Of a DNA stretch of 64,000 nt, positions 25,778 to 36,000 are shown piece after piece (position 1 is the stretch's first letter; each line of letters begins with the position of its first letter). This stretch comes from Acidithiobacillus sulfuriphilus. Lineage in GTDB: Bacteria > Pseudomonadota > Gammaproteobacteria > Acidithiobacillales > Acidithiobacillaceae. The DNA lies in the NCBI RefSeq assembly GCF_003721225.1, contig NZ_RIZI01000195.1:18102-82101 (forward strand), given 5' to 3'. Below the pieces are notes generated by a model that saw only the letters and a program-made list of their open reading frames with translations, searched no databases and was not told the origin of the DNA. The translations under genes and the position numbers were made by a program.

Positions 25778-28627
25778 ATGGCCCGGGACCGGACTGACAG
25801 AATATCGTACAGCGGACACAGCGGGCGGGAGATCTTCAATTTGGATAACACGGCAGTCAAAGACAAGGCATTGCGGGCGCGCGTCAAGTTACTGGGCAAT
25901 CTGCTCGGCGACATTCTCCGGGAGCAGGCCGGCACTCGGGTCTTTAATGCCGTTGAGCAGCTCCGCCAGGGATATATCCGCTTGCACAAACGGGAGGATC
26001 CGCGTCTGCGCCTGCGTCTGGCCCGATTCATCGACACCCTCCCCCAGGATGACCTGGTGCTGGTGATCCGCGCCTTCAATACCTATTTCAGTCTGGCCAA
26101 TATTGCCGAGGAAGAATTCCAGCATATCCAGCGGCGGCGCTTTTTACAGAAAGGTGAGGGACGCTGGCCGGGATCCTTTGAACATACCCTGCGCGAATTG
26201 CAGGATCAGGGGGTGCATCCCGGTCAACTGCAGTTCCTGCTCGACCAGCTCCGCTACATTCCGGTCTTTACCGCCCACCCCACCGAAGCCAAGCGGCGGA
26301 CGGTACTCCATGGCCTGCGCCGTATTTTCCTGACCAGCAAGGCCCTGGACGATCCCAATCTGGGCGATGAAGAAGAGCTGGAGGTCATTGCGCGGCTGAA
26401 GGCACAGATCCAGGTGCTCTGGGAAACCGAAGAAGTCCGCGCCAATCGTCCGCAGGTGCAGGATGAGGTGGAAAACGGCCTCTTTTATTTCCGTGACAGC
26501 CTCTTTGAGGCGGTGCCCCATACTTATCGCGCGGCGCGCCGCGATGCCCGCAAGGTCTTTGCCAATACCGACATCGAGATACCGGCCTTCATCCGCTTCG
26601 GCTCCTGGATCGGCGGCGATCGTGACGGCAACCCCAATGTCACGGCGGCCATCACCGGCTGGGCCCTGCGTACCCAGAGCATCGAGGTCCTGCGCGAGTA
26701 CCAGCGGCGCCTGGGGGAGCTGTACCAGCTTTTGGGGCATTCCAGCCGCTTTTGCCATATCTCTCCCACCTTGCTCGCCTCCCTGGAGCGCGATGCCGAT
26801 GATTTTCCGGAACTCGCCGAATGGGTGGATCAGCGCTTCCCCAGCGAGCCCTATCGCCGCAAGCTGCGCTACACGCTCACGCGCCTGGATCTGCGCCTGC
26901 GGCAACTGGAAAACGGGCAGACCATCAACGAGTCACTGGGGCCCGCCTACCGCGACGCCCAGGAATTCCTCGCCGATCTGCAACTGGTGCGGGAATCCTT
27001 GCGCGGCCATAACGATCTCTATATTGCCGATACCGAGTTGCAGGATCTGATCTGGCTGACCGAGACCTTTGGCTTTTATCTCGCCAAACTCGATATCCGC
27101 CAGGAGTCGACGGTGCATACCCAAACCGTGGCCGAACTCTTTGCCGGGGTCGCCGGTTTTGAGGATTATCTGCGGCTTGGGGAGGAGGCACGCCTTCTGG
27201 TGCTGGCCGATGCCTTGCGCCGTCCCGGCCCAATGGCGGGCACGCCGGACCTTTCCCCGCTGGCCGCCGAGACCTGCGCCATGTTCCGCTGCATCGCCCA
27301 GTTGCGCCGGGAGGTCAGCCCCGATGGTTTTGGCAACTACGTCATCTCCATGACCCATGAGGCCAGCCATGTCCTGGAGGTGATGCTGCTGGCCAAGGAG
27401 TTCGGCCTTGCCGGCTGGTCGCGGGAAGGCTTGTATAGTGAAATAGCCATCACGCCGCTCTTTGAAACGATCCATGACCTGGAGCGCATGGAAACGGTCA
27501 TGTCCACGCTTCTGGACAACCCCATATATGGGGAGATCCTGCGTAGTCAGGGGGATACCCAGGAAGTCATGCTGGGCTACTCCGACTCCTGCAAGGATGG
27601 CGGCATCCTCGCTTCCAGTTGGTCCCTCTACCAGGCGCAGTTGCGTCTGGCGGCCCTGGCGGAAAAACGGCGCATCCACATCCGCATCTTCCATGGCCGG
27701 GGCGGCAGTGTCGGCCGGGGCGGCGGCCCGACCTACGAGGCCATCCTGGCGCAGCCCCCCGACACGGTGCGCGGACAGATCAAGGTGACCGAACAGGGGG
27801 AGGTCCTGTCCTTCAAATATGCCAACCTCGAAACGGCGGTCTACGAGCTGACCGTGGGGGCGGCTGGCCTGATGAAGGCCAGCATCGGCCTGGTACGGCC
27901 GGTCCCCGCCGATCAACCGGACCATCTCAGCATCATGACCGAACTGGCCGATACCGGCGAGCAGGTGTACCGCGCCCTCACCGAGGGCACGCCGGGCTTC
28001 ATGGATTATTTCTACGAAGCCACGCCCCTCAACGAAATCGCCCACATGAACATCGGCTCGCGGCCCTCCCACCGCAGCCGCAGCGACCGCTCCATGTCCT
28101 CCATTCGCGCCATCCCCTGGGTCTTTGCCTGGGCGCAATCGCGGCATGTGCTGCCAGCCTGGTATGGCCTGGGCTCTGCCCTGCAGCAATGGCGCGGCGA
28201 GGACCCGCAGCGCCTGCAAAAGCTGCGGGAGATGTACCGGCACTGGCCCTTTTTCCGGGCGCTGCTGGGTAATATCGCCATGGCCATGGCCAAGGCCGAC
28301 ATGGCCATTGCGGAGGAGTATGCCGGTCTGGCGCACGACCATACCCAGGCCATGGAGATCTTTCAGACCATTCGTGCGGAATTCCAACGCAGCCTGCACG
28401 AGATCCTCGCCGTCGCCGACGCGGAGCAATTACTGGAGGACAACCCGACCCTGGCCTTTTCCCTGCAGCGGCGCAACGTCTATATGGAGCCCCTCAATCA
28501 TATTCAGCTTGCACTCTTGCGCCGCTACCGCAATGAGGACACCGCACCGGAATATCGGGAAATATGGCTGGATCCCCTGTTGCGGAGCATCAACGCCATC
28601 GCGGCCGGTCAACGCAACACCGGATAA
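25778..28627 (+). CDS. ppc: Phosphoenolpyruvate carboxylase
   Basis: A 949-residue cytoplasmic enzyme that carboxylates PEP to oxaloacetate, the anaplerotic route expected in an autotroph. Motifs in order: FTAHPTEAKRRTV with the catalytic His, WIGGDRDGNPNV, MLGYSDSCKDGG, FHGRGGSVGRGGGP and a C-terminal AGQRNTG, close to the classic QNTG end. The chosen ATG makes it slightly long; the first 25 residues are not conserved and a later start is possible. No regulatory gene is adjacent; a Maf-like gene follows after 15 nt. Confidence 0.96.
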   Translation: MARDRTDRISYSGHSGREIFNLDNTAVKDKALRARVKLLGNLLGDILREQAGTRVFNAVEQLRQGYIRLHKREDPRLRLRLARFIDTLPQDDLVLVIRAFNTYFSLANIAEEEFQHIQRRRFLQKGEGRWPGSFEHTLRELQDQGVHPGQLQFLLDQLRYIPVFTAHPTEAKRRTVLHGLRRIFLTSKALDDPNLGDEEELEVIARLKAQIQVLWETEEVRANRPQVQDEVENGLFYFRDSLFEAVPHTYRAARRDARKVFANTDIEIPAFIRFGSWIGGDRDGNPNVTAAITGWALRTQSIEVLREYQRRLGELYQLLGHSSRFCHISPTLLASLERDADDFPELAEWVDQRFPSEPYRRKLRYTLTRLDLRLRQLENGQTINESLGPAYRDAQEFLADLQLVRESLRGHNDLYIADTELQDLIWLTETFGFYLAKLDIRQESTVHTQTVAELFAGVAGFEDYLRLGEEARLLVLADALRRPGPMAGTPDLSPLAAETCAMFRCIAQLRREVSPDGFGNYVISMTHEASHVLEVMLLAKEFGLAGWSREGLYSEIAITPLFETIHDLERMETVMSTLLDNPIYGEILRSQGDTQEVMLGYSDSCKDGGILASSWSLYQAQLRLAALAEKRRIHIRIFHGRGGSVGRGGGPTYEAILAQPPDTVRGQIKVTEQGEVLSFKYANLETAVYELTVGAAGLMKASIGLVRPVPADQPDHLSIMTELADTGEQVYRALTEGTPGFMDYFYEATPLNEIAHMNIGSRPSHRSRSDRSMSSIRAIPWVFAWAQSRHVLPAWYGLGSALQQWRGEDPQRLQKLREMYRHWPFFRALLGNIAMAMAKADMAIAEEYAGLAHDHTQAMEIFQTIRAEFQRSLHEILAVADAEQLLEDNPTLAFSLQRRNVYMEPLNHIQLALLRRYRNEDTAPEYREIWLDPLLRSINAIAAGQRNTG

Positions 28628-28642
28628 GCCAGGAACCTGTTC

Positions 28643-29233
28643 ATGAACCGAGAAACGCCGGTCATTCTTGCCTCCACATCCCCTTACCGGCGCGATCTGC
28701 TGGCGCGTCTGGGCATCCCCTTTACCGTCGCCGCACCTGCGGTGGAGGAGACGCCCCTTCCCGACGAAACGCCGGCGCAACTGGTCCAGCGCCTGGCGCA
28801 GGCCAAAGCCGGCGCGGTTTTTACCCAACATCCCCAGGCCATCGTCATCGGGGCCGATCAGATGGCTGTTTGCGCGGGGGCGGTTCTGGGCAAGCCAGGC
28901 AACGCCGAGCGGGCGGCACGGCAGTTGCGCCGGGTCAGCGGCAAGCGGGTGGATTTTTTGAACGGGCTGGCTCTCATGGCGCCCTCCCTGCCCGCAGCCC
29001 GGGTGGAACTCGTCGTCTATACCGTACACATGCGGGAACTCAGCGATGAGGAAATTGCCGGCTACATCCGTCGGGACCATCCTTTCGACTGCGCCGGCAG
29101 TTTTCGCTCCGAAGGGCTGGGGATCGCGTTGGCCTCCCGGCTGGAGGGAGACGATCCCACGGCCCTCGTCGGTCTACCCCTGATCCGCCTCTGTACCCTC
29201 CTGGCGGCGGCCGGCCGGCCGGTTTTGGGCTGA
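28643..29233 (+). CDS. Maf-family nucleotide pyrophosphatase (YceF type)
   Basis: A 196-residue house-cleaning enzyme that hydrolyses non-canonical nucleoside triphosphates. ILASTSPYRRDLL at the start, IGADQMAV and FDCAGSFRSEGLGI fit the YceF subfamily (7-methyl-GTP) rather than the dTTP/UTP Maf group. It is probably co-transcribed with ppc and is followed by a strong hairpin. Confidence 0.88.
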   Translation: MNRETPVILASTSPYRRDLLARLGIPFTVAAPAVEETPLPDETPAQLVQRLAQAKAGAVFTQHPQAIVIGADQMAVCAGAVLGKPGNAERAARQLRRVSGKRVDFLNGLALMAPSLPAARVELVVYTVHMRELSDEEIAGYIRRDHPFDCAGSFRSEGLGIALASRLEGDDPTALVGLPLIRLCTLLAAAGRPVLG

Positions 29234-29291
29234 AGCAAAAAACAGATCTGCCAACGGCCGGATCCAGGCGAAATCAAAGCCCAATTAGCAA

Positions 29292-29325
29292 AACAGCCTC
29301 TTTCTCCGTGGAGAAAGAGGCTGTT
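29292..29325. terminator. Strong bidirectional hairpin between convergent genes
   Basis: AACAGCCTCTTTCTCC and GGAGAAAGAGGCTGTT are perfect 16-base complements around a two-base loop. It lies between the ends of the Maf-like gene and the minus-strand TPR gene and probably stops transcription from both sides. Confidence 0.8.
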
Positions 29326-29380
29326 CCGGACGCTGTTACCAGTCGAACGCAGGGCTTCAGTGGATCAAGGCAGCCCCGCG

Positions 29381-30163
29381 CTAGCCCCAGGAGCCGTCAT
29401 CCCCGCCATCAAAACCAAAGCCATCATCCTGGTTGGAGGCCAACTGATCGTTGGCGCCCCAGGAATCATTGTTCATGCCAAAGTCACTGTCGGCAGCCGG
29501 GTTGGCAGCGGGATCTGCCGCCGCCCCGTCCTTATGGCCGAAAAGGCTACCCGCCAGGGCTTCCCCGGCAGCCAGGCCGGCGCCGATACCTACGCCCGTC
29601 GCCAAGCCGGAAGCCAGACCCGAGCCCAAACCAGGACCTGCCTGGGGTCCACCCATATTACCGGGTCCATAACCCCCACCCCCCATGGGTCCGCCAAAGG
29701 CCGACGGATTATTGCCGCCATAGGGCATGCTCTGTACCGGCCGGCGCCGGCGGAAAAACGCCGTGATCAGCCAGAACAGCAGGCCCGCACCCAGAGCGAT
29801 GGCGAGCATGCGCAGCCAGGCAGGCGTAGCCCGGCCCTGGTGGGCCGCCACCTGCTTGGCAAAGGCCTGTGCATCGGCAACCTTGACGAAGGGCAGACCC
29901 GGCGCCAGACGCTGTGCCTCCTGCAGTTGCGTCGCTGCATCCTGCCACTTGCCTTGCTGGGCGAGCAGGCGCGACTCGACATAATGGGCCTGGGCCGAAT
30001 GGGGATGTTGTTGGAGGACTTCCGCCATCATCCGTTGCGCCCCGGCCAGATCCCCCGCCTTGGCAGCCTGATAGACCTGGTCCACGCTCGGCCCTGCCGC
30101 CCAGACCATGGGACTGAACAGCAGCAGACCCAGGGCTCCCAGACCGGTTATAAATCGTTGCAT
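29381..30163 (-). CDS. Exported TPR protein with TM helix and Gly-rich tail
   Basis: A 260-residue protein of unknown function. Signal peptide (residues 1-23), two TPR-like helical repeats (about 27-90: VYQAAKAGDLAGAQRMM and ESRLLAQQGKWQDAATQL), one TM helix (about 117-136), an RRRR stop-transfer, then a long Gly/Pro/Asn/Asp-rich low-complexity tail. TPRs would face the periplasm and the tail the cytoplasm. No partner gene is adjacent. Confidence 0.75.
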   Translation of the reverse strand: MQRFITGLGALGLLLFSPMVWAAGPSVDQVYQAAKAGDLAGAQRMMAEVLQQHPHSAQAHYVESRLLAQQGKWQDAATQLQEAQRLAPGLPFVKVADAQAFAKQVAAHQGRATPAWLRMLAIALGAGLLFWLITAFFRRRRPVQSMPYGGNNPSAFGGPMGGGGYGPGNMGGPQAGPGLGSGLASGLATGVGIGAGLAAGEALAGSLFGHKDGAAADPAANPAADSDFGMNNDSWGANDQLASNQDDGFGFDGGDDGSWG

Positions 30164-30240
30164 GAGATGCTCCCTCTCTAATGAATGAAACCTCGCTCAT
30201 AATATGGGAATATATGCGGGTTAATTCAAGAGCAAATCCA

Positions 30241-30281
30241 TTGACAATGGATAGACCGTCTGCCAACATCCGACCGGTCGG
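30241..30281 (+). promoter_or_regulatory. Promoter with TetR-type operator for the RND efflux operon
   Basis: TTGACA (30241-30246) and a -10-like CAACAT (30264-30269) are 17 bp apart. Immediately downstream is the 12-bp palindrome CCGACCGGTCGG (30270-30281), the ACCGACCGGTCGGT form bound by many TetR-family efflux repressors. No tetR gene is seen in the window, so the regulator would be encoded elsewhere. Confidence 0.65.
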
Positions 30282-30302
30282 TATATCGGAGAGGTAGTTT
30301 TT

Positions 30303-31841
30303 GTGACCATGCCCTTGCGTAGATCCCTGTTGCTTCCCCTTTCCGCCGCCCTCGCCAGCACCCTGACGGCCTGCAGCTTCGAACCCCCATTGCGGCTACC
30401 GGAAACTCCGGCGAAAGTGCCTTTCACGGCCCACCCCGCACCGGGCAAGACGGTGGCCAGTGCCGGCACGAACGGCACGGCACAGGAGATGGCCTATGGC
30501 AAGGATCTCGACCAGCAGTGGTGGACGCTCTTCCATTCCCACACCCTCGACGCGGTCATCCAGCAGGCGCTGAAGAACAGTCCCACCATTGCCCAGGCCC
30601 AGGCCCAGTTGCGCCAGGCCGAGGCCACCGCCCGGGTCAACGCCAGCATTTTCTATCCGCAAGTCACCGGCAATCTGGGTGCCAATCGCAGCAAGCAATC
30701 CGCCGCGGCCTTTGGCGGCAACAAGACGGGCTTCCAGTACACGCTCTTCACCGGCAGCGTGGGAGTCACCTATTACCCGGACATCTTCGGCGTCAATCGC
30801 CTCATCTACCGAGGGAGCGAGGCGCAGATAAGATACCAGCGTTATGAACTGGAGGCGGCGCGGCTGACCCTCACCGGCAATATCGTCAACACCGCCATTG
30901 GCGAGGCGGCCACCCAGGCGCAGATCGCCGCGACCCACGCCATTGTCGAACACGAGCGAACCCTGCTGAACCTGACCGAAAACCAGTACCGGGCCGGTGC
31001 CGTCCCCTATCTCAACGTGGTGAACCAACGCGCCCAACTGGCCACGCAGATGGCCACCCTCCCCCAGTTAGAACAGCAACTGGCGGTGTACCGGCACGAG
31101 ATGGCCATCCTCGTCGGCAGTTTTCCCGGCCAGTGGCAGGAAAAACCCTTCACCCTGGAGGACCTCAGCCTCCCCACCCGGATCCCGGTCAGCCTGCCCT
31201 CGGAGGTGGTAAAGCAGCGCCCCGACATCCAGGCAGCCCTGAACCAGCTCAAGGTCGCCAATGCCCAGATCGGCGTGGCGCGCGCCCAGTTTTATCCCAC
31301 CGTCGCCCTCACGGCCTCCTTTGGCGACACGGCTTCCACGGCCGGGATGTTTTTCAATCCCATGAGTAGCGTGTGGAGCCTGGTGGGCACCCTGGCCCAA
31401 CCGCTTTTCCAGGGCGGGAAACTGGAGGCGCAAAAGGCCGCTGCCTATGCCGCCTATGATGCCAGTTTCAACGCCTATCGGAACACGGTGCTGACGGCCT
31501 TCCAGCAGGTGGCCGACGCCCTGCGGGCCCTTCAACATGACGCGCAGACCCTCGCCGCCCAGCAAGAGTCCCTACAGGCCGCCCAAGAGGCCCTCACCCT
31601 GGCCCAAAGCAGCTACCGCGCCGGCGCCACCGATTATCTTTCCCTGCTCACGGCAGAGGTGCAATACAACACGGCCAAGATCGCCGAAATCAAGGCCGAG
31701 GCACAGCGCTATCAGGACACCGCGTCACTCCTGGTAGCCCTGGGGGGTGGCTGGTGGAATACCCCGGCCCCAGACCATGCGGTCGCCGAACAAACGACCG
31801 CCCCCCGGGAAGTGGCCCCCGGCCAAGGCAGCCACTCCTGA
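30303..31841 (+). CDS. Outer-membrane efflux lipoprotein (NodT/OprM family)
   Basis: A 512-residue TolC-like outer-membrane channel. The N-terminus is a lipoprotein signal with lipobox LTAC (Cys about residue 24). Two repeats of long coiled-coil helices follow, with family phrases such as DQQWWTLFHSHTLDAVIQQAL, RPDIQAALNQLK, ARAQFYPTVALTASFG and QPLFQGGKL. It starts at GTG 30303, or at ATG 30309 two codons later. First gene of a tripartite efflux operon under a TetR-type operator. Confidence 0.9.
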   Translation: MTMPLRRSLLLPLSAALASTLTACSFEPPLRLPETPAKVPFTAHPAPGKTVASAGTNGTAQEMAYGKDLDQQWWTLFHSHTLDAVIQQALKNSPTIAQAQAQLRQAEATARVNASIFYPQVTGNLGANRSKQSAAAFGGNKTGFQYTLFTGSVGVTYYPDIFGVNRLIYRGSEAQIRYQRYELEAARLTLTGNIVNTAIGEAATQAQIAATHAIVEHERTLLNLTENQYRAGAVPYLNVVNQRAQLATQMATLPQLEQQLAVYRHEMAILVGSFPGQWQEKPFTLEDLSLPTRIPVSLPSEVVKQRPDIQAALNQLKVANAQIGVARAQFYPTVALTASFGDTASTAGMFFNPMSSVWSLVGTLAQPLFQGGKLEAQKAAAYAAYDASFNAYRNTVLTAFQQVADALRALQHDAQTLAAQQESLQAAQEALTLAQSSYRAGATDYLSLLTAEVQYNTAKIAEIKAEAQRYQDTASLLVALGGGWWNTPAPDHAVAEQTTAPREVAPGQGSHS

Positions 31842-31905
31842 TGCCGGTCTTTCCTAACGCCTTTCTCTGGCGCCATGCCAGTCCTGTATTCCGCGGAGAT
31901 CCGTC

Positions 31906-32997
31906 ATGAAGAAACGTCTCGCCATCGTCGTCATCGCGCTCGTCGTGGTTTTTGGCGGCATTTTTGGCTACAAGGCCTTCGGCAATTACATGATGCACAA
32001 GGCCCTGGCGCACATGCCCGTGCCCGTGATCAGCGTCAGCACCAGCCGGGTGGCGGAACAAGAGTGGCATCCGGAAGTGACCGCCGTGGGATCTTTTGCC
32101 GCCATCCAGGGAGTGGAGGTGACACCGCAAATGGGCGGTGCCATTACCGCCATTCATTTCCACTCCGGGCAGTACGTCAAGGCCGGCACCCTCTTGCTCC
32201 AGATCGACAACAGTAACCAGTTGGCACAACTGGCCAACGACGAGGCCCAGCAGCGGCTGGCCCAGATCAATCTCCGCCGGACGCGGGAGCTGATTGCCAC
32301 CAAGGCTGCCAGCCAGTCACAGCTCGACTCGGCCGTGGCCACCTACCAAAGCGCCGTGGCCACCGTAAAAAATGACCGCGCCACCCTGGCGAAGCTCGCC
32401 ATTCGCGCACCCTTCAGCGGTTATCTGGGGGTGCGCCAAGTGGATCTCGGGCAATACATCATACCGGGTACCGCCATGGTCGATCTCCAGTCCTGGGATC
32501 CCCTTTATGTGAACTTTACCGTACCCCAAAGCGATTTTGCGCGCATCCATATGGATACGCCCGTCCAGGTGGAGGTGGACAGCTACCCCGGGCAACATTT
32601 CAGCGGCAAGATCACTGCCCTGGGTTCGGCCATCAATACCGCCACGCGCCAGATTGACGTCCAGGCCACGGTACCCAATCCAAAAACCATCCTGCGCCCG
32701 GGAATGTTCGGGAATGTCACGGTGATCGAGAAACGGCAGGAGAAAGTGTTGACCGTCCCGGCCAGCGCCATCACCTACAACACCTTTGGCGACTTTGTCT
32801 ATGTGGTGGAGAAAAAAGCCGTCAATGGCAAGGAAGGACAGGTGGCGATCCAGCGCATCGTCAAAACGGGCACCCAAAGAGGCAGCGAAGTGCAGATCCT
32901 GTCGGGGCTGCAGCCGGGAGAACTGGTAGTCACCGCGGGGCAGATCAAGCTTCACGAGGGTAGTCCAGTCGAAATCCGCGACAGCGGCAAATCCTGA
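31906..32997 (+). CDS. RND efflux periplasmic adaptor (AcrA/MexH family)
   Basis: A 363-residue membrane-fusion protein linking the inner-membrane pump to the outer-membrane channel. It has one N-terminal TM/signal helix (residues 4-24). The lipoyl half GAITAIHFHSGQYVKAGTLLLQID is followed by the helical hairpin with RELIATKAASQSQLDSA and by IRAPFSGYLGVRQVDLGQYI. C-terminal beta-barrel and membrane-proximal domains follow. It lies 11 nt before the pump gene. Confidence 0.93.
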   Translation: MKKRLAIVVIALVVVFGGIFGYKAFGNYMMHKALAHMPVPVISVSTSRVAEQEWHPEVTAVGSFAAIQGVEVTPQMGGAITAIHFHSGQYVKAGTLLLQIDNSNQLAQLANDEAQQRLAQINLRRTRELIATKAASQSQLDSAVATYQSAVATVKNDRATLAKLAIRAPFSGYLGVRQVDLGQYIIPGTAMVDLQSWDPLYVNFTVPQSDFARIHMDTPVQVEVDSYPGQHFSGKITALGSAINTATRQIDVQATVPNPKTILRPGMFGNVTVIEKRQEKVLTVPASAITYNTFGDFVYVVEKKAVNGKEGQVAIQRIVKTGTQRGSEVQILSGLQPGELVVTAGQIKLHEGSPVEIRDSGKS

Positions 32998-33008
32998 GGA
33001 CGGCGGCG

Positions 33009-36000
33009 ATGAAATTTACGGATATCTTCATTCATCGGCCGGTCCTGGCCACGGCCCTGAGCCTGGTGATCCTCCTCCTCGGATTGCGCGCCTATACGGA
33101 AATGACGGTGCGCGAATACCCGGCCATCACCAACACCGTGGTGACGGTGACCACGGCCTATCCCGGCGCCAATCCCAACACCATCCAGGGCTTCATCACC
33201 ACCCGGTTGGAGCGGGTGATCGCCAGCGCCCCCGGCATCGACTACATGACCTCCAACAGCTCCGAGGGCATGTCCACCATCACCGTATACATGAAACTGA
33301 ATTACAGCCCCGACGCGGCGGTGGCCAATATACAGTCCAAGGTACAGCAAGTGACCAATGAACTGCCGGCGGGTAGCCAGTTGCCGGTGATCAACGTGAC
33401 GGTGGGCAATACCACGGATCTCATGTATATCGCTTTTTACAGCAACCAACTCAATCAACAGCAGATCACGGACTATCTGCTGCGGGTGGTCCAACCCAAG
33501 CTTGCGGCCGTAAGCGGGGTGGGCGAGGCACAGATCCTGCCGCCCGGCTCCGGCAACGGCAACACCTACTCCATGCGCGTCTGGCTCAATCCCCGGAAGA
33601 TGGCCGCGCTGGGGATCAGCGCTTCTCAGGTATCCCAGGTTCTGGCCGCCAACGACTTCATCTCCGCGGTGGGGAGCACCCGCGGGACCGAAACGGCGGA
33701 CTCCATCGTCGCCACCACCAACCTCCATGACGCGGCGGAGTTCCGCAACCTCGTGGTCAAAAATGTGGGCAATACCATCATCCGTCTCAAGGACATCGCC
33801 CAGGTGGATCTGGGGGCGCAAAATTATGATTCCAGCGCTTTTTTTGACGGCAAGCCGGCGGCCTTCGTTGGCATCCAGGAGGCGCCGTCGGCCAACTCGC
33901 TGGACGTGGCGGCCGGCGTCAAAAAGGCCCTGGCCGAACTCGGCACCGCCCTTCCGCCGGGCATGCACATGGCCATCCCCTACGACGCCACGGATTACAT
34001 CAAGGCCTCCATCGACGAGGTCTTGCTGACCATCGGCATCACGCTGGCGGTGGTGGTCCTGGTGATCTTCCTCTTCCTGGGCTCCTTCCGTTCGGTGCTC
34101 ATCCCGGCGGTGGCCATTCCGCTGTCCATCATCGGTGCCGGTTTCATCATGTGGGCCATGGGCTTCACCATCAACCTGCTCACCTTGCTGGCGGTGGTGC
34201 TGGCCATCGGCCTGGTGGTGGATGACGCCATCATTGTGGTGGAAAACGTCCATCGTCACATCGATGAAGGCAAAAGCCCCATGCAGGCCGCCTTGATGAC
34301 CGGACGGGAACTGGGCGGCGCCATCGTGGTGATGTCCACCACCTTGATCGCCGTATTCGCCCCCATCGGCTTCATGAGCGGGCTGACGGGCAGTCTTTTC
34401 AGCGAGTTCGCCTTCACCCTGGTGGCCACCGTGCTGGTCTCCATGGTGGTGGCGCTGACCCTTTCCCCCATGCTCAGCAGCAAGATCCTGACAGCCGGCA
34501 GCGAACACGGATTCGCCCACTTCATCGATACCCGCTATGAGGGGCTGCGCCGCTTTTACGATCGGCTGCTCCAGGGCAGTCTCAACTTCGTGCCGGTAAC
34601 CCTGGTTTTTTCCGCCGTGATTTTCGTGAGCATTTACTTCCTCTTCACCACGAGCAGACAGGAACTGGCGCCGCAGGAAGATCAAGGCATCATTTTCAAC
34701 ATGGGCACCGGCGCGCCCAACGTCACCCCTGAACTGTTGAGCAAGTACGGCATGGAGATTGTCCATGACCTGAGTAAATATCCGGAAGCCAAAGCCACCT
34801 TCATGGTCACCGGCATTTCCGTGGGGAGTGGTGGCGGGACCAACAGTCTCATCGCCGGCATGCGGCTGAAAAACTGGGATGAGCGATCGGTAACCGCCAT
34901 GCAGTTGGCGCCCCAGGTACAAAAACAAATGAACCGGATCACCGGTCTGCAGGTGGCCTCCTTCCAGCCGCCGTCACTGCCGGGATCCGCCGGCGGTCTG
35001 CCGGTGCAGTTCGTGCTGCAATCGAGCGGTGGTTACGATAAATTGGATCAGGTGGCCAACGAGGTCATCGGCCGCGCGCAAAAAAGCGGACTCTTCGTCT
35101 ATGTGACCAAGGACCTGCGCATCGACAACCCGGAGATCGTCCTCCGTATCCACCGCAACATGGCGGCGAACCTGGGTTTGACCATGGCGGATATTGCCCA
35201 GGATTTGCAGCCGCTGCTGGGCGGCAATTACATCAATCGTTTTGACCTGGAAGGGCGGAGTTATGAAGTGATCCCGCAGGTACCGGACCGCTTCCGCGCC
35301 GATCCGGGCCTGCTCAAGACCTACTACGTCGCCACCGCAACGGGGCAGATGGTACCGCTGTCCACCCTGGTGTCCGTGGAAACCAAAGTGCAGCCGCAGT
35401 TCCTGCCGCAGTTCCAGCAGCTCAATTCGGCGACCGTTCAGGCGGTCCCCGCTCCCGGCGTGACCCTCGGCCAGGCCCTGGACTACCTCAAAACCCAGGC
35501 CCGGGAGATCATGCCCAATGGCTTTTCCATTGACTACGCCAGCCAGTCGCGCCAGTATGTGCAGGAGAAAAGCGGCCTGTTGGTCACCTTCGCCTTGGCC
35601 ATCCTCCTCATTTATCTGCTCTTGGCGGCGCAATTCGAGAGCTTCCGCGACCCCTTGATCGTGCTCATCACGGTGCCCATGTCCATCAGCGGAGCGTTGA
35701 TCTTCATCAGTCTGGGGCTGGCCACCATCAACATCTACACCGAGGTGGGCCTCATCACCCTCATCGGCCTCATCGCCAAGCAAGGCATCCTCATCGTCCA
35801 GTTCGCCAACCAGATCCAGCAGCACGAAGGGCTGGACAAGCGCGCTGCCGTGGAAAAGGCCTCCAGCATCCGTCTGCGGCCCATTCTCATGACCACCGGC
35901 GCCATGGTGCTGGGCGTGGTGCCCCTCCTGCTGGCCGGTGGGCCAGGGGCGGTCAGCCGCTTCGACATGGGATTGGTGATCTTTGCCGGGCTGGGTATCG

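Noticed and set aside
32952-34928. A 658-codon minus-strand frame opposite the RND pump
   Set aside because: His/Gly/Asp-rich antisense shadow of a gene whose family motifs are unmistakable on the plus strand.
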